A stretch of DNA of 60,000 bases. It comes from Glandiceps talaboti. Lineage: Eukaryota; Hemichordata; Enteropneusta; Spengelidae. A model generated the notes under the pieces. It ran no database searches and was not told the origin of the DNA. It saw only the letters and a program-made list of their open reading frames with translations. Both the position numbers and the translations under genes were made by a program. Position 1 is the first letter of the stretch, and the number at the start of each line of letters is the position of its first letter. The stretch spans positions 20,527,675-20,587,674 of the forward strand of contig NC_135560.1 in NCBI RefSeq assembly GCF_964340395.1, given 5' to 3'. Of this stretch, positions 21,241 through 51,339 are shown piece after piece.

Positions 21241-22016
21241 TTACTTCCTTGTACATTATCAACTACAATGATTATGTAAATTACGAGGTCATCATTGGGT
21301 CATTTGCTTCTAATTTCTTGAGTATTTCAGAATACACACCAACATTTCTTAAATTCTTCAGATTTAGTTTTATTTTGAAAGAGCCTTACAATTTCACAGC
21401 CAATGCGATCATTTTCTTTGCTCAAAATGATAACAACTTGCATTTTTTATTCCAGTATAACATTGTATAAGTTCACATCCACACATGATTGCTACTTAGT
21501 ACTTGATCGTTTGACGGCTGGTGTTTAACCAGATATTCACCTGCTACTAATATTTACCGAGTTTACAACACACTATCCACATCTACGTATCAATAACAAT
21601 ATGATATTACCTTAACAGTACCTTATATTTATGTCGTCGTCATCTCTGAGGTAGCTGATACAATATTGCATGTATTATTATGTACTAAACTAACCGTCTA
21701 GATCTGATCACAACACTGGCTACCTTTGACCTCACCCTGAGCTGTGATAACAATGTTTTAATCATCCGCCACTACCAATCAAATCACCGAGCTACTGACA
21801 ATCTCTGGACAAAGTCGATTTTAAATAACCCAATTTCAAATAAAAATATGAAATTTGATTAATCAAAGTGAACAGGTAGATAATTTTATTTGAATGTAGA
21901 AGATACTAATGAACAATGCACGGCACTGCGTATGTATACATGACTGTTGTAAAGCAAACCGTCTCCAATGGTTTATAGCACTCACACACAGGATAAAGGT
22001 AGTGAAAGTACTTCCT

Positions 22017-22241
22017 CACAGGGGTGTGTAATATTTCATAGATTGTTGTTTTCTTATTGCTTAGAATGCCGTTTTCTTAGGAAAATATCGTACTAATCTT
22101 GCTGCTACAAATGTATCAATCTCTATACTACTAAGAAATAGTCTCTTCCTCTTACATGTAGGAATATATAATCAAAAGGTTGTTATATTTAGTCTGTAGA
22201 CCTGGAAAACAACAATCTATGAAATATTACACGCCCCTGTG
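22017..22241. mobile_element. hAT-like MITE with 39-bp TIRs and 8-bp target duplication
   Basis: The ends begin CACAGGGGTGTGTAATATTT and are inverted with one mismatch over about 39 bp. The flanks TACTTCCT (22009-22016) and TACTTGCT (22242-22249) match at 7 of 8, as expected for hAT-type insertion. There is no coding capacity. Confidence 0.8.
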
Positions 22242-23240
22242 TACTTGCTTGATTTCGCCAAAGATGTGTTAGTTGTCTGTGGTTTCGATTATTTAAAAAA
22301 AAAAATATTATTTCCTTCATTCTCCTCTTTTAATGCCAAATAAATATATTGCCCATATAAGATTTTAATCGACTTAAATCCATATTTTGGCTTGACATTT
22401 AAATACTTTTTATACAAATTTAGAGGTTTTTTTTCATGAAAACTTGGTGTACTGCTCTAAGGATTAATAGTTTGCAATGTGATGTTTTAAGGCTTGTTAC
22501 AATAACAAAACTTTAGAAAAATAGGTTCTAATGTTTCAAACATTGCACCAACAATTAAACCTTTTATCCTGCATCTTAAATGTTATCACGCGAAAATAAA
22601 GTTTGGGCCACAAGAATTTTCGTTTTGCAAATTAATTTTCTGCTCTGTAAAAAGAAACTTTTGTCACGGAAATGGTACTTTTTGCTTTGATATTTTTATT
22701 TTGACCCCAAAAATTAATGTCTTGTCATATGAAAGAAAAGTTTCATCCTTGTATTGAATATTTGCTCTCAAAAATCAATTATATATTCCACAAATTTAGT
22801 TTTCCTCTGTCTTCTGTGGGCCATCGTAAAACACTATTAGTCTATAATTAGAACGGTTGAAAGCACTCAATAACTTTTTCAACTGACATGGACTTTCATT
22901 TTTAGTAAGTGACCATGGGACTTTGGATGGATGTGTTTATTTGTTCATTTATTCTTTGGTCTAAGTTTACTTGTTTAAATTGTTGTGTTTATATTGTAAG
23001 TCTCAATGTTTATCTTCAGTGTGACAATTAATTGTGTTTTCCTGATAAAGCATACTTAAATGCAAAACCTGCGGGCCGGATGTTATAATTTACTGTCGTT
23101 TCTGTACGCATTTCTAAATTATATATTTACAAATGTACTTTGTCAATATAAAATATTTTTATGAGGAAAAACTAGAAGGAATCCATATTTTTCAGTGGAA
23201 GTTTGTTTTAAAAAGCTCACCATTCTCATAAATTAGAAAT

Positions 23241-23412
23241 CAGTATCAGCAATGTTTCTATGCAACAAGAATCACTACATGTTGGTACATACCCCTATAA
23301 TTATACCCTCACATTAGCCATGTCCCTTGTTGGGGCATGATGGTACAATTGTGACTATTTCGCATATAAGAAATATGTAGTAATTCTTGTTGCATAGAAA
23401 CATTGTTGATAC
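23241..23412. mobile_element. Inverted-repeat element, 39-bp arms
   Basis: The arms contain CAATGTTTCTATGCAACAAG and its inverse with few mismatches, around a ~90-bp interior. No transposase; a MITE or hairpin. Confidence 0.75.
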
Positions 23413-23455
23413 TGAATTGTAATTACTGTTGTTCATGTTTGTCAGTATTCATTCA

Positions 23456-23486
23456 TTTTTTGTTTGTTTGTTTGTTTGTTTGTTTA
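23456..23486 (+). repeat. (TTTG)n microsatellite
   Basis: About seven TTTG units just upstream of a perfect small palindrome. Confidence 0.9.
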
Positions 23487-23504
23487 TATTTCTGTAAACA
23501 TAAC

Positions 23505-23541
23505 CTTGGAGTAATTATACTGTCAGTATAATTACTCCAAG
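23505..23541. repeat. Perfect 37-nt palindrome
   Basis: Arms of 18 bp, CTTGGAGTAATTATACTG and its exact inverse, with a single central base. Confidence 0.95.
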
Positions 23542-23897
23542 ACATAACTAACTAAGCCTGATCACCTTGTGATCATAGTCTAACTTTTCCTGTTTGAACC
23601 AAAATTAAAAGTTATGCTGTAAGTTATTCTAGCAAGTGAAATGACATAGCTTTTAATTTGATAACATCAGGCTGAGACGTTTAAGTAATATTCATTTCAA
23701 CAATTCATCAGTAACATAAAACTCCCAAAGTCATAAAACTCCCAAGTCACATTTCATGGCCATGATTCACAGAATCTCATATTACTGCTATCTTTAATCA
23801 CTGGATCCCATAAATGATTACCATACCTCTGCTAGAAAACTGTTTTTCACATGCTTTCACTCTAAATTATCTATTCTTGCAAACCAGAGCTGTTATT

Positions 23898-23990
23898 TCT
23901 TCCGCGACACTGCGAAATATTAAACCTGTTGACGGCGCGTTTTGGACGGTGCCGTAAAAAGAGCCCGTGGTTTGCGACGATGAATTATCT
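23898..23990. other. CpG-dense patch in AT-rich spacer
   Basis: About ten CpG dinucleotides in ~90 bp (for example CTTCCGCGACACTGCG and GACGGCGCG), unlike the surrounding sequence. No gene signature; it could be a transposon remnant or a regulatory patch. Confidence 0.4.
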
Positions 23991-24898
23991 ATTCTAGATC
24001 AAACTAGGCCTTTCCACTTATACATATGATATATACCATTCACACTACTTGGTAAACAAATGGGGTGATGTCATTTAACTGTTATTACAAGGTTGCCACT
24101 CAGATCATGATTGGAAACATACATATGCTTTATCGCTCATTAAAAATACAGCCAACAGATATGTTTGTTTCCTTTGTTTTCTAACCAAGCACAAATACCC
24201 TTATGAAGTACTGCTTCATATGGTCAATACACAACAACATGGTAGTAAATTAATATACTACTGCTACTAGTACCCGCAGTATATTTTATCAGACTGGAAT
24301 TGGCTCTGGAGGTTTTAATTATTAAAATTACAATCTTTGGCAAGTAGATTTGAGACGACAGATGCTAGGAGCTATTTAATATTGAGCAATCAGGTGAATA
24401 GTAATGACTATAATCTATCTGTATGTGTGTATGTTTCAGTTTATTTGTACCTAAATGACTGACTCAGTTTGCAATCTAAATTGCATAAATTAACACTAAT
24501 ATCTGTATATACCCCAAGTAATGAGTCATCTAGATTCTCCTCAGAATATTACCACCAACTATTAAACCTATTTACTTGCATAAATGTAACAATTTCTAGG
24601 GCCTGGCTGGTTACTTTTCAATTGATGTCAACTCTTTCTCTTTGTTTACTCTGCCTTGAACTACCATTAGAAAAGAACAGCAAACAAGGGTAAAGGTCTG
24701 TGTACTTTATTCACCATAGGTATGTAACAAATAACAACAATCAAAATGAATACATCTCTGAATAATTTAACAATCAACCGTTTTGTAATATTAAAAAGTT
24801 ATACCATACACAATGGAGAGAATGTCTCCTGTATATTTCCTATGAGTTATAGGGAAATAACAGCATTTTGAAGACTTCTGTGTTCTGTAAAGTCATTT

Positions 24899-25078
24899 CA
24901 TCATGTTACATCACCTACATTATGCACACTTTCTCAGAAACATCAAGTTGATCTTGTGCCTCAATTACCAGCAATGTGGCCAACAGCAAAAATCCACGAA
25001 TCAGGGACAAGTTCAACTTGATGTTTCTGTGAAGAACACGCACAATGTACTAACTTGTAAATGATGTGAAATCATGCA
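24899..25078. mobile_element. Inverted-repeat element, ~65-bp arms
   Basis: AGAAACATCAAGTTGATCTTG and its inverse form the inner arms. The match extends outward through CATTATGCACA and CACAATGTA. A MITE-like fold-back. Confidence 0.7.
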
Positions 25079-25362
25079 ATGACTCTCCAGAACCTATAAT
25101 CTACAAAAATGCCAGTAGTGTGGTATTCGCCTTTAAGATGGACATGTCAGAGGGTCTCTCTGGTATTGTTTATGACATTGATAAGAAGGAAACTTGTTTT
25201 TAACCTGGATTACAGGATAATTTTGTCGGCATAAATGATTTGCATAATCCTAGTATTTACTACATACATGTACATGGCTCAATACTAGAATAATGCCAGT
25301 ACTTTTTTATAAATGTCCGCTTGATATTGAAATACAGTAATTTCAGAAGCATAAGTCAACTG

Positions 25363-25549
25363 TCAGTACCTGAAATAGAATATTACTGCCTGCATGTAGG
25401 CACATCATAAAAATAACAAACTTTCAATTTCTTGGTCGACACCATAACTTCAGCTCCATGCGCTTCATACGTGTTACTCTATAGGTGAGCGTGAGAATAA
25501 GTCGACCTTCTTGTTCTATTTTGACCCTCAAAGCTATTGCAGGTACTGA
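25363..25549. mobile_element. CAGTACCTG MITE, copy in spacer
   Basis: The ends read TCAGTACCTG and CAGGTACTGA (inverted). The interior shares GGTCGACACCATAACTTC and the TTGTTCTAT block with 33134-33320, and in inverse orientation with 36474-36651 and 51340-51540. Confidence 0.7.
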
Positions 25550-27246
25550 GAATTCAAAACTTCTAACGTTTAAAATTTTAACTCCAACATAAGAGATTTA
25601 ATAATCATATGCTTAATGAAAGAAGAGAATTATAACCTATGTAACAGAGTTGTGTTAATAAAATTCTTATCTCAAAATATGATATTTACTCCTACTATAT
25701 GCATATGAAATGATTAATTGCACTTGAAAGTTACATTTTACATGAACTAAAAAATGTTACCTTAGTAATAATAAGTATTAAAAACATTTATTAATGCAAA
25801 TGACAATATTTTTATTTTTAAGTTAATCAATAAAGCTATATAAGTTATTTTTTGGGTTTCATTAAGTCGGGATTTGCCAACACCACTGACTGCTACTTGA
25901 CTTCATTAGCTGGGTGATCATCAAGATTAAATAATTATGTCAACTCAGACTACAGTCAGCCTATAAAAACATTCATACTCTTGAGCAAACTTACTTAAAG
26001 CTGCACTAGCTGCAACTGGAATGTTTCTTTGAAAGTGGTTTATTAGATATGATGATTTATTCATAATATGGTACATACACCCTAAATAGTGCTGAATCTC
26101 CTTTGGATAAACATACTTGTGTAGATTTACACATAATATGGTTCAATAAATCAAACCAAACTGATTTATGAGTCTGCATCCTAAAATGAGTGACCCAAAG
26201 CCATCACAGTTTTAATCAGTTACTGTGCTATTTATGGACAAATAGACATCTGATCAACATGTGCAATATCTAATTACTGTAATTTAACAATTTTCAGTGA
26301 ACATATTGTGGTGGTTGTCTGATCGAAAAATTATTCCAGTTACTGCTTATGCAGCTTTAAACTATCAATTTTTTTTTTTTTAAATTGGTTTGAAACTAAT
26401 GTCTACCCTCTGTCGACTACCCAGTTTGAAACCATAGATTTGTCTTCATGCATGTGTTTGGTAAAACTTGTGAAAATATCTAATTTTATGTTGAAAATGA
26501 CTGATAAGAAAAAAATGTATGTCTTTGAAATTCTTGTATAAGGAAAACCCACAATTTAGTTTGATTTGTTTCCAAACATAATTTGATTCAAAAAGGGCAT
26601 GATTTGAGTTGTTGCTCTAAATATAAACTCACATCTGTAATGGAAAATCTGCTGTTGAGTCTGAAGTCATACCACAGCTGTAGTTTCAGCTGACATGTGG
26701 TTATTATCAATCATGTAAACTTAACACAATTTTCAAGATATTGCCAAGAAACAATATTTTCCTGGTTACTCAAAAAACATTCATATTTGAACACATAATA
26801 TATACACATTGAAACAAGTTGTTTAATACTTCTGCGATTACTGGACTTTAAGCAAACATCACTTGGCAAATATACAACAAAAACAAAGAACAATTTGAAC
26901 GAAACAAAAATACATTTACCAATATCACCTAGTAACTGTCGTAACTTTCATTTACATGACTAGCACGGTCAAGACACTAAAAGACATCATATACTGTGAA
27001 TATTGTGCTGAGAAATCAAAAGATATTGTTAACTATCAACAGCATTTCACAACACAAAATAGCCATACAGTCTATTGTCAGAGCTCAAAACTTGGAGAAA
27101 TATGTTAGTCAATGACAATATCTTTAGGCATCCTTTTTTTAAATTTCCATTCCAACTTCACTCATAAAAAATCTTTCAGAGTCAGCAGAGTTGTGACACA
27201 TGTGTAAAGACATCATGAGGACAAAATATAACTACTAGTAGTCCTA

Positions 27247-27600
27247 AGGCCTAACAAAATAATTGTTTGGTTCCGGTTACCTAACCCCACCTAGCTTTTC
27301 ACAGCCAACCCTCAACTTTTTTTTATGCACTCAAAAAAATAACAAAATTGCAAAAATTGTGAAGTCTCACGAGAAATAGTGGATGCGAAAACAGCCATCA
27401 ACTTAAAAAAAAGACAATCTAAAACTATTCTTCCAATCTATAATGGCTTTACATCTGATAGGATGAAATAAACAACACAGAGACCATTTGGAAAAGAATG
27501 GAAAACCCGAACTAAAAAAAAAATAAAAAAAAAAAAAAAATCTACCTACCCCACCTATTCTAAGATTGAGCGTAACCAGAACCACACAATTTTTTTATTA
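27247..27600 (+). mobile_element. MITE-like element, GGTTCCGGTTACC family, copy 1
   Basis: The ends carry AATTGTTTGGTTCCGGTTAC and an imperfect inverse, bounded by AGGCCTAAC. The interior words match 40270-40655 in inverse orientation. Confidence 0.7.
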
Positions 27601-28377
27601 GTCATAATGAATATGGATGGCAAATGGACTATTCACTGTGGATCCCATTCTCCTTATTTCGCATTTTTAAATTAAGAAGCCTATTTGGGCCACGGTCAGT
27701 AATCCTTGCCAGACATTAGCATTTAGACATTTCTAGACTATTTGTAATCAAAACGACAATAAAATAAGCATCACATACTATTTACATTGCTGTACTGATT
27801 TCAATGGTTAATCAACAGTATATATTAGTTCAAAATATATATCAGGTTAAAGTCAACTTTGTCCATTATCTATCAAACCCATCCCCAATTCTTGAAAACT
27901 TTGGGAGTTTTTCGTAAAAAATCATACTCATTTTTTTTTCCTTTAAGGTCTTTTTAAATTTTAAATCATGAATCATAGCATTAATCAGTAGCTGATTCTC
28001 AGACTTTCTTGTAAATACAATGAGTTGTAATTTTAGTTTGAAATCAGTCATTTTTGGCTTTTTTTAATTTTTTTATTTTCAGATTCCCTAAAAAGTATTG
28101 CTCACTATCTAGGAAATATAAAAATCATGGCCCTTCTCTATTTATATCATCTGCAGTCGATGATAACAAATTTACAATATATAGAGTTGCTATATCAAGC
28201 AATGAAAATTTTATCTTCACAGCCTCTATGAGAAAGAAATACTACATATAAGAATGAATAACATATATGAGGATTATAAAGATATTAAAGCTAGCTGGAC
28301 AGGTACATGTGTATCATAAATAATAACAAAAAAAAATAGTGAAATGAGTCAAAGGTGAAGACATAAATTATAACAGG

Positions 28378-28640
28378 GTTGTCACGGCTGAGTGGTTATA
28401 GCACTTGTCTCTCACCACTGTGGCTGGGGTTCGATTAAATTTATCACTCTGTAAGTAAGAAGAGTGTCCTTCAGTTTGAATCTACCAAACAACCCAGGTT
28501 TTCCCCAGGTACTCTGGTTTCCTCCTGCATTAACACTGATCCCATAAGGAATGGCCCTAACTGGACTTCTTGGGAGATACCGGTAAGTGGTTAATACTTA
28601 AAGAACTACCCTGTATATAAAATAAAGATTATTTATTTTA
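28378..28640 (+). mobile_element. tRNA-derived SINE
   Basis: The head reads like a tRNA with an A box (GGCTGAGTGG) and a B box (GGTTCGATTA) at normal spacing. It is followed by a core with TTTCCTCCTGCA and ends in AAATAAAGATTATTTATTTTA. The tRNA part is not an intact tRNA gene. Confidence 0.7.
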
Positions 28641-29982
28641 ACAGGGACATTGCTGAGAAAACAACAAACACACTTCTTTACAGCCTCAATACATTTCAGC
28701 CTCACCTGGATGCTTAAATAGCATCTCACCTTGTTCATTGTTATGGCAGATTTTCAACAAGCAATATCACACAAGTCCTGTAGTTTGTTGATTCCATTTT
28801 AAATAGGACAATACTCCTCATTGCCTTCAGAGGATCTTTTTATACCCTTGTCCCACCTTTAAAGTATTAGTCATATTGAAAGAACTGCTTACTTTGTCTA
28901 GATTGACTATAATGTTGATATTCACATTGGCTGCAATAGGCCTTTGCAGGAAATTGAGAATACAGTGCCCTCGCTCAAATTGGGGTGTCATAACCTCATA
29001 GTACCGTTTTTTAAGGGCTTTGTCCCCTGGTATTTTGTAGAAGTGTAAATCAGGGATGTTTTTCATATTGTTCAGACATTGAGGAAAGCAGCAGCCTGCA
29101 GTGCTCTATGATTAACCAAGTAACCTATACCATGTATACCCCCCACGGTATACACAAACAGGAAGTAGAGTGCCACCATGACAAATTTTGGAAAGGCCTA
29201 TTCAGTTGAAATATATGTACATGTATACTTATTAATAAGACTGACAAAATCCTGAATACTACTACTATAATAAAAGTAAAATTTGAATGAAATTTAAATG
29301 ATAGAAATGACCAGATACAACAAATACAGTTGAAGGATAGGTAAGAACAATACAGAGAAGACTAATGATGATGAAACAGACATATTAAAAGAACGAAAAT
29401 ACAGGATAATAGCTACTTATTCACAGTGACTTCAAAGCAATCAAAGAGTACTGTAAGTCATGTACTGTATAATGATGCAATGAACATTTCAAAACTGCTG
29501 TTAAAATTATGAAGTACATGTACACATGGCATCAAAATATAAAGATTAAAGTGTAGTGTACGTAAGTCAACATGCACTTCATTACGTTTATCCAGAAACT
29601 AATGTACGTTGTATTTCTTGTTTCCCCTATCTTTTCTTTATGTATGTGCAGTGTGCCCCCTAGTACCAGGTGAATTTTTAGTTGTGGGTCAAAGTAACAG
29701 AACCGCTGTGCCAGGTCTGTGCCAAGGGGTAAAAATTGTAGTGATATGATCACAACAATCATTGTGGAAGGTGCTTTATAAATGTCTACCATTATTTATC
29801 ATTATAAAAATATCAAATGTCATGAACAGTATGGGATTGGGTAATGCCACATTTTGGAGTACCACACTGTTGTGTGGCAAAGACACACCAAAGTGGCTTA
29901 TAGAGAATACACTGATACCGTGGAACACTGCTCATTGTGGAACACTGCTCACTTGGGAGAGAGAAGAAATGACGACATAAAA

Positions 29983-30091
29983 TGTAGACTGTAAGCTACG
30001 ACATTCACACTACTCTATCAGCCAGCACTCACTGAGCACTGGTTTAGAAGTCTGATAGGGCTGAACAACACTATGTATCTTACAGTCTACA
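29983..30091. repeat. Hairpin with 13-bp perfect arms, probable 3'UTR of semaphorin B
   Basis: TGTAGACTGTAAG at 29983-29995 and its exact inverse at 30079-30091 enclose a second partial stem (CTATCAG and CTGATAG). It lies 90-200 bases after the semaphorin B stop. Confidence 0.65.
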
Positions 30092-30180
30092 TAAAGAGGA
30101 AAAGGAAAAACTGAAAATGCTGTTACTATCAAGTGATTGTTATTGGGGAACAGACATCAGCTAGCGGTACTTCTAAGGTT

Positions 30181-47166
<16,986 letters not shown>

Positions 47167-47954
47167 TCCTGAAATCATAAAGTTTGATAGAAATATATTT
47201 TACAATCTTGTCATCTTAGCATAGGTCAGAAACATGAACATTTGTACACAAGACAGGCTGTTGAAAACAGTGTTCTTTTTTGACACCTTACAAGCAAAGT
47301 TTCATGTTTATCTTTATGCAAAAATCTATCACGGGACAACTGACATGATGGATTCAACATATCCCAGCTTGAAAGAAACTCAGTACAGATGAATAAAATA
47401 CATTTAATATAAGTATTCCTCTGAGTCTGAATTAAGGGAAGACATAATTTGGAATTTGCTTTATTCATAATTTAGCTTCAATGATATGCAAGTATTAATA
47501 AACAAGTGAGGATATTGTGGGACATAGTACATATACTAATTATGTCTGGTTGCTATGTGATTGCTATGTCATCAATCACATGACACTATTACCATGTGAC
47601 TGGAGTACAATGGAAAGTACTCGGGGTGTAACCATTTAATTAGCCTTTCTCCAGACCATTATATCAAGTTGTTCATTATTCACTCGACATGCCTTTGGCA
47701 TCATTTCTCATCCTAGGTTTTTCACAAATATGTACAGAAGCAATAATTCATGTGTTTTACTTGATCTGGTAAAAGAATTGTAATCCGCCAGTGCAGCAAT
47801 TATACAATTCACTTTTGACTGCCAAACATTTCACAAATTTATGGGATTTTGACTGGTCTGTTGACAGACAGAGCTATTTCATTTTGTTAGTAAAAGAATT
47901 TCAAAGGTTACATAGCTAAATATATCAAAGTGATCATAATTTTTAACATTTGAT

Positions 47955-48449
47955 ATTTCTGTATGTATTTCTGTATTTCTGTATGTATTTCTGTATTTCT
48001 GTATTTCTGTATTTCTGTATTTCTGTATGTATCTATGTATTTCTGTATGTATGTATGTATGTATGTATGTATGTATGTATGTACGTACGTACGTACGTAC
48101 GTACGTACGTTTGTATGTATGTATGTATGTATGTATGTATGTATGTATGTATGTATGTATGTATGTATGTATGTATGTATGTATGTATGTATGTATGTAT
48201 GTATGTATGTATGTATGTATGTATTTCTGTATGTATGTATGTATGTATGTATGTATGTATGTATGTATGTATGTTTGTATGTATGTATGTATGTATGTAT
48301 GTATGTATGTATGTATGTATGTATGTATGTATGTATGTATGTATGTATGTATGTATGTATGTATGTATGTATGTATGTATGTATGTATGTATGTATGTAT
48401 GTATGTATGTATGTATGTATGTATGTATATACATACATACGTACGTATG

Positions 48450-48481
<32 letters not shown>

Positions 48482-48565
48482 TGTATGTATGTATGTATGT
48501 ATGTATGTATGTATGTATGTATGTATGTATGGCTATACGTACATACGTACATATGTATGTATGGT
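47955..48565 (+). repeat. (GTAT)n array, ~600 bp
   Basis: It starts as TTCTGTAT units, becomes GTAT, and contains a GTAC block (48080-48108) and a strand-switch near 48428-48447 (ATACATACATACGTACGTAT). All frames are open by composition only. Confidence 0.97.
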
Positions 48566-49594
48566 TTCATGGCATCTTAAACGTTGCATATTGTGAAAGC
48601 CATCTTGTCAAATCATGTGGTCAAATGATAATTTCAGATAAATCTAAAACATATTTAATTTTCTTATACATGTACTTAAAATAAAGTAAGCAACCATTTT
48701 CTACAGTGTTTGCCATCACAATAGAAATTGTTTTAACTTTTGATATGTTCAATCCAATCACTGTTGGCCTTGGTAGCTATTTTTAATCATTTATCTTTAA
48801 TCTGTAATCTCTCTATAACACTAACTCAGCTTACTGAAGCAATGTTCAATCATTTTTCAAACCACAGTGGTGTTTCCCTCTAAAGCATACAACGGCATCA
48901 AGAAGTTAAATTTACTGCAGAGAGGCCAGGGTTTACATGCTGGGGTAACTCAACATATGAAACACCAGTATCAAAGAGTTGAATGACTACATTACAAGAA
49001 CTGAATATTAATACTTGAGACTAGCCTAGGAACTAATCCTATTCCTAGTCATTTGTGTATTAAATGCCACCAGCTGTCAAATACTTGATTTATAGATCTA
49101 CTTGATATAGATCTCTGCAAAATACATCATGCTAAAAATATTCCTTCTAGGAATCAGACATGAAACATAATATTAACTTATGTTGCTTACAATATGGTCT
49201 GGTAGATATCATTTTGAGACTGGCAACAGATAACAGTATGACCTTGGAAAGCCAGTTGTACCTGTTCCTTCCTCTTTAATGTGAAAAAGACGTTGTTTAT
49301 ATACTTTAACATTTATGCACTGAGTCAAGTTATTTTCATTTCTATTTTTAAACTGAAGGTGTTCCTGCACTACTGATCGTTTGAAGTGCACATGTATGCA
49401 AATTTTAAGTATACTTCCTTCTTGTGGCATTGTTATATTTGAAACCATGTGATCATTTGTACCACCACCTTTCATAAGGTACTCAATTCACTTCCTACTT
49501 CCTTGTTTCAAATATTTGTTTCCAGAAGTTGTCTATCTCTAATTTAGTAAATTTAATGATTTAAAAAATAATGTAAAAATAAAACATCAAAAGC

Positions 49595-49811
49595 ATTGAC
49601 CAGTGTTGAGCTGCAGTGAGGTGATTGTGTTGGTTTGACTTTTAAATTATTGTAGCTGTTTAAATTTACAGTTACATGTATGTGTATCTTGTTGTGTATC
49701 TGTTACAATTGTATTATTTTTGTATTTTGTGAATTGTTGTACTGCTGGCAGTTTTCCAATTTCCCCTTGTGGGATCAATAAAGTATTTATTATTTATCTA
49801 TTATTTATTAG
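49595..49811 (+). mobile_element. Non-LTR retrotransposon-like 3' tail
   Basis: It ends with CCAATTTCCCCTTGTGGGATC (a small hairpin), AATAAAG and TATTTATTATTTATC repeats, as in truncated LINE 3' ends. No reverse transcriptase frame is present. Confidence 0.55.
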
Positions 49812-50494
49812 AACTTTACAAACAAATACAACATTTTCATCAGTAATGTAACATTTATCAAGTAACTGTAACAACACCAAAAGATACTGCTACCGGACTG
49901 ACTTCTTTTATATCTACACACTAGCTGCAACTGGAGTATTATATTTTTCAATCTGACAACAAACAATATATTCATAGAAAATTGTTAAATACCAATAATT
50001 AGACATTGTACATGTTAATTAGAGGTCTATTTTACCTATAAATAGTATAGTAATAACTAGAAATCATGATTCATTGCGGTGCTGACTTTTGGGTGTGGCC
50101 CCAAGAATCTATTTGATTGATTATATTTCTACCATACCAAATATACTGTTACACATTAAATTTACCCACAGTTGATTCAGTATTGAATCAAGAAAACAAG
50201 CTGCAGATATCAATGACAATTCTGGTGTCACAAATATCCTAAATGTTTGTTTCTTTTCAGTCTTTTCATTGCTATTGTATTTGTAAGGAATATAGAGAAT
50301 TAATGTAGAAAGTAGTTTTTAGATGAGTCAGTACTCTACATGGCCATTGATTCTCCCACCTCACCTTTCCAATATGTTGATTTGCAATCTGTAATCTAGA
50401 TAAGCTATCTTACAGTATCAAAATGAATAATGAACATAACTGGTTGCTTATGTTTACATGTACTTCCTTAATTTGTTTGTTACCCAGAATGCCT

Positions 50495-51065
50495 CATCCC
50501 AGTGTACAGCAGGCCTCCGAGGGTAGTATCAGTGGCCAGCTCTGGTAGGGGTGTGCAGCCAATAAGTATCAACCCCAATCCCTATTTCAGACTCATTATG
50601 ACCAAAAATCAATACTCCATTTTTAGACCATTACAGGTTTTAAGAAGATCAAATTTAAGACCAAAATACACTTGTATTAGTTCCATACAAAGAAAATGGT
50701 GGATTGCAAAATGTAGTTTTTATTCTTGTATTGTTTTTCCCTCAGAAGGCAACATTTTGGTGGCAATTATAAATGGCACAGTTATGATTTTGTAAAGGAC
50801 AATGTACCACATTTTAGACCAAGCAATCAAAGATAGAGTGGATCCCATTTTAGACTCTTCAGCTCAAAAAAAAGACTTCATTTTAGACCAAAGGGTTAGA
50901 AAACACACCCCAAAGGGCAGCACATATATTTTATATAATCAAATAGAGGGAGTAGCACTTGAGAGAAGACCTCTCCTATGCTAGACTTGCCAATTTTTCA
51001 ACTCCATTTTAGAGCAGGCTCACTATGTAGATTTGGTGAAAATAACTTTTCTGGGTCCCCAAATA
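50495..51065 (+). repeat. Dispersed repeat with TTTTAGACCA words
   Basis: CATTTTAGACCA or CCATTTTAGAC recurs at least five times. The end (GTGAAAATAACTTTTCTGGG and TCCCC) resembles 11835-11865. Its identity is unknown. Confidence 0.45.
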
Positions 51066-51339
51066 AAATAAGCCTCACCTTTGTTCCCCATTAAATTATT
51101 TTAGGATGTGTATGAGTATTGCACATACGTCCCTTCTTGTCATTTCCAAAATACATGACATTTTTTTTTTGTCTATTCTGTTCCCACAATCTACATAATA
51201 AATTATTACACAGTACAACTATACTACTCAGAAATAATTAAAATATTCATTTTCCAACATCATCTACTAAGCAGAAAATTCCATGGTGTAGTTCTCATTT
51301 TAAGTGAAATTTACACAAAATGTATAGAAAGAGTTTCCA

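Larger units (their letters stand above)
21241..30180. other. Spacer between semaphorin A and semaphorin B
   Basis: No coding exon was recognised on either strand over ~9 kb. It holds a hAT-like MITE (22017), inverted repeats (23241, 23505, 24899, 29983), MITEs (25363, 27247), a tRNA-headed SINE (28378) and a CpG-dense patch (23898-23990). The last part includes the 3'UTR of semaphorin B. Confidence 0.55.

Noticed and set aside
28378-28460. Apparent tRNA gene
   Set aside because: A and B boxes are present, but the acceptor and anticodon stems do not close and a SINE body follows.
47908-48684. Long open frames of CMYV or HTYI repeats on both strands
   Set aside because: They are translations of the GTAT microsatellite and are open in several frames only because the 4-bp unit lacks stops.
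50502-50984. Two plus-strand open frames of 97 and 60 codons
   Set aside because: They cover a repeat with recurring TTTTAGACCA words and show no protein family signature.
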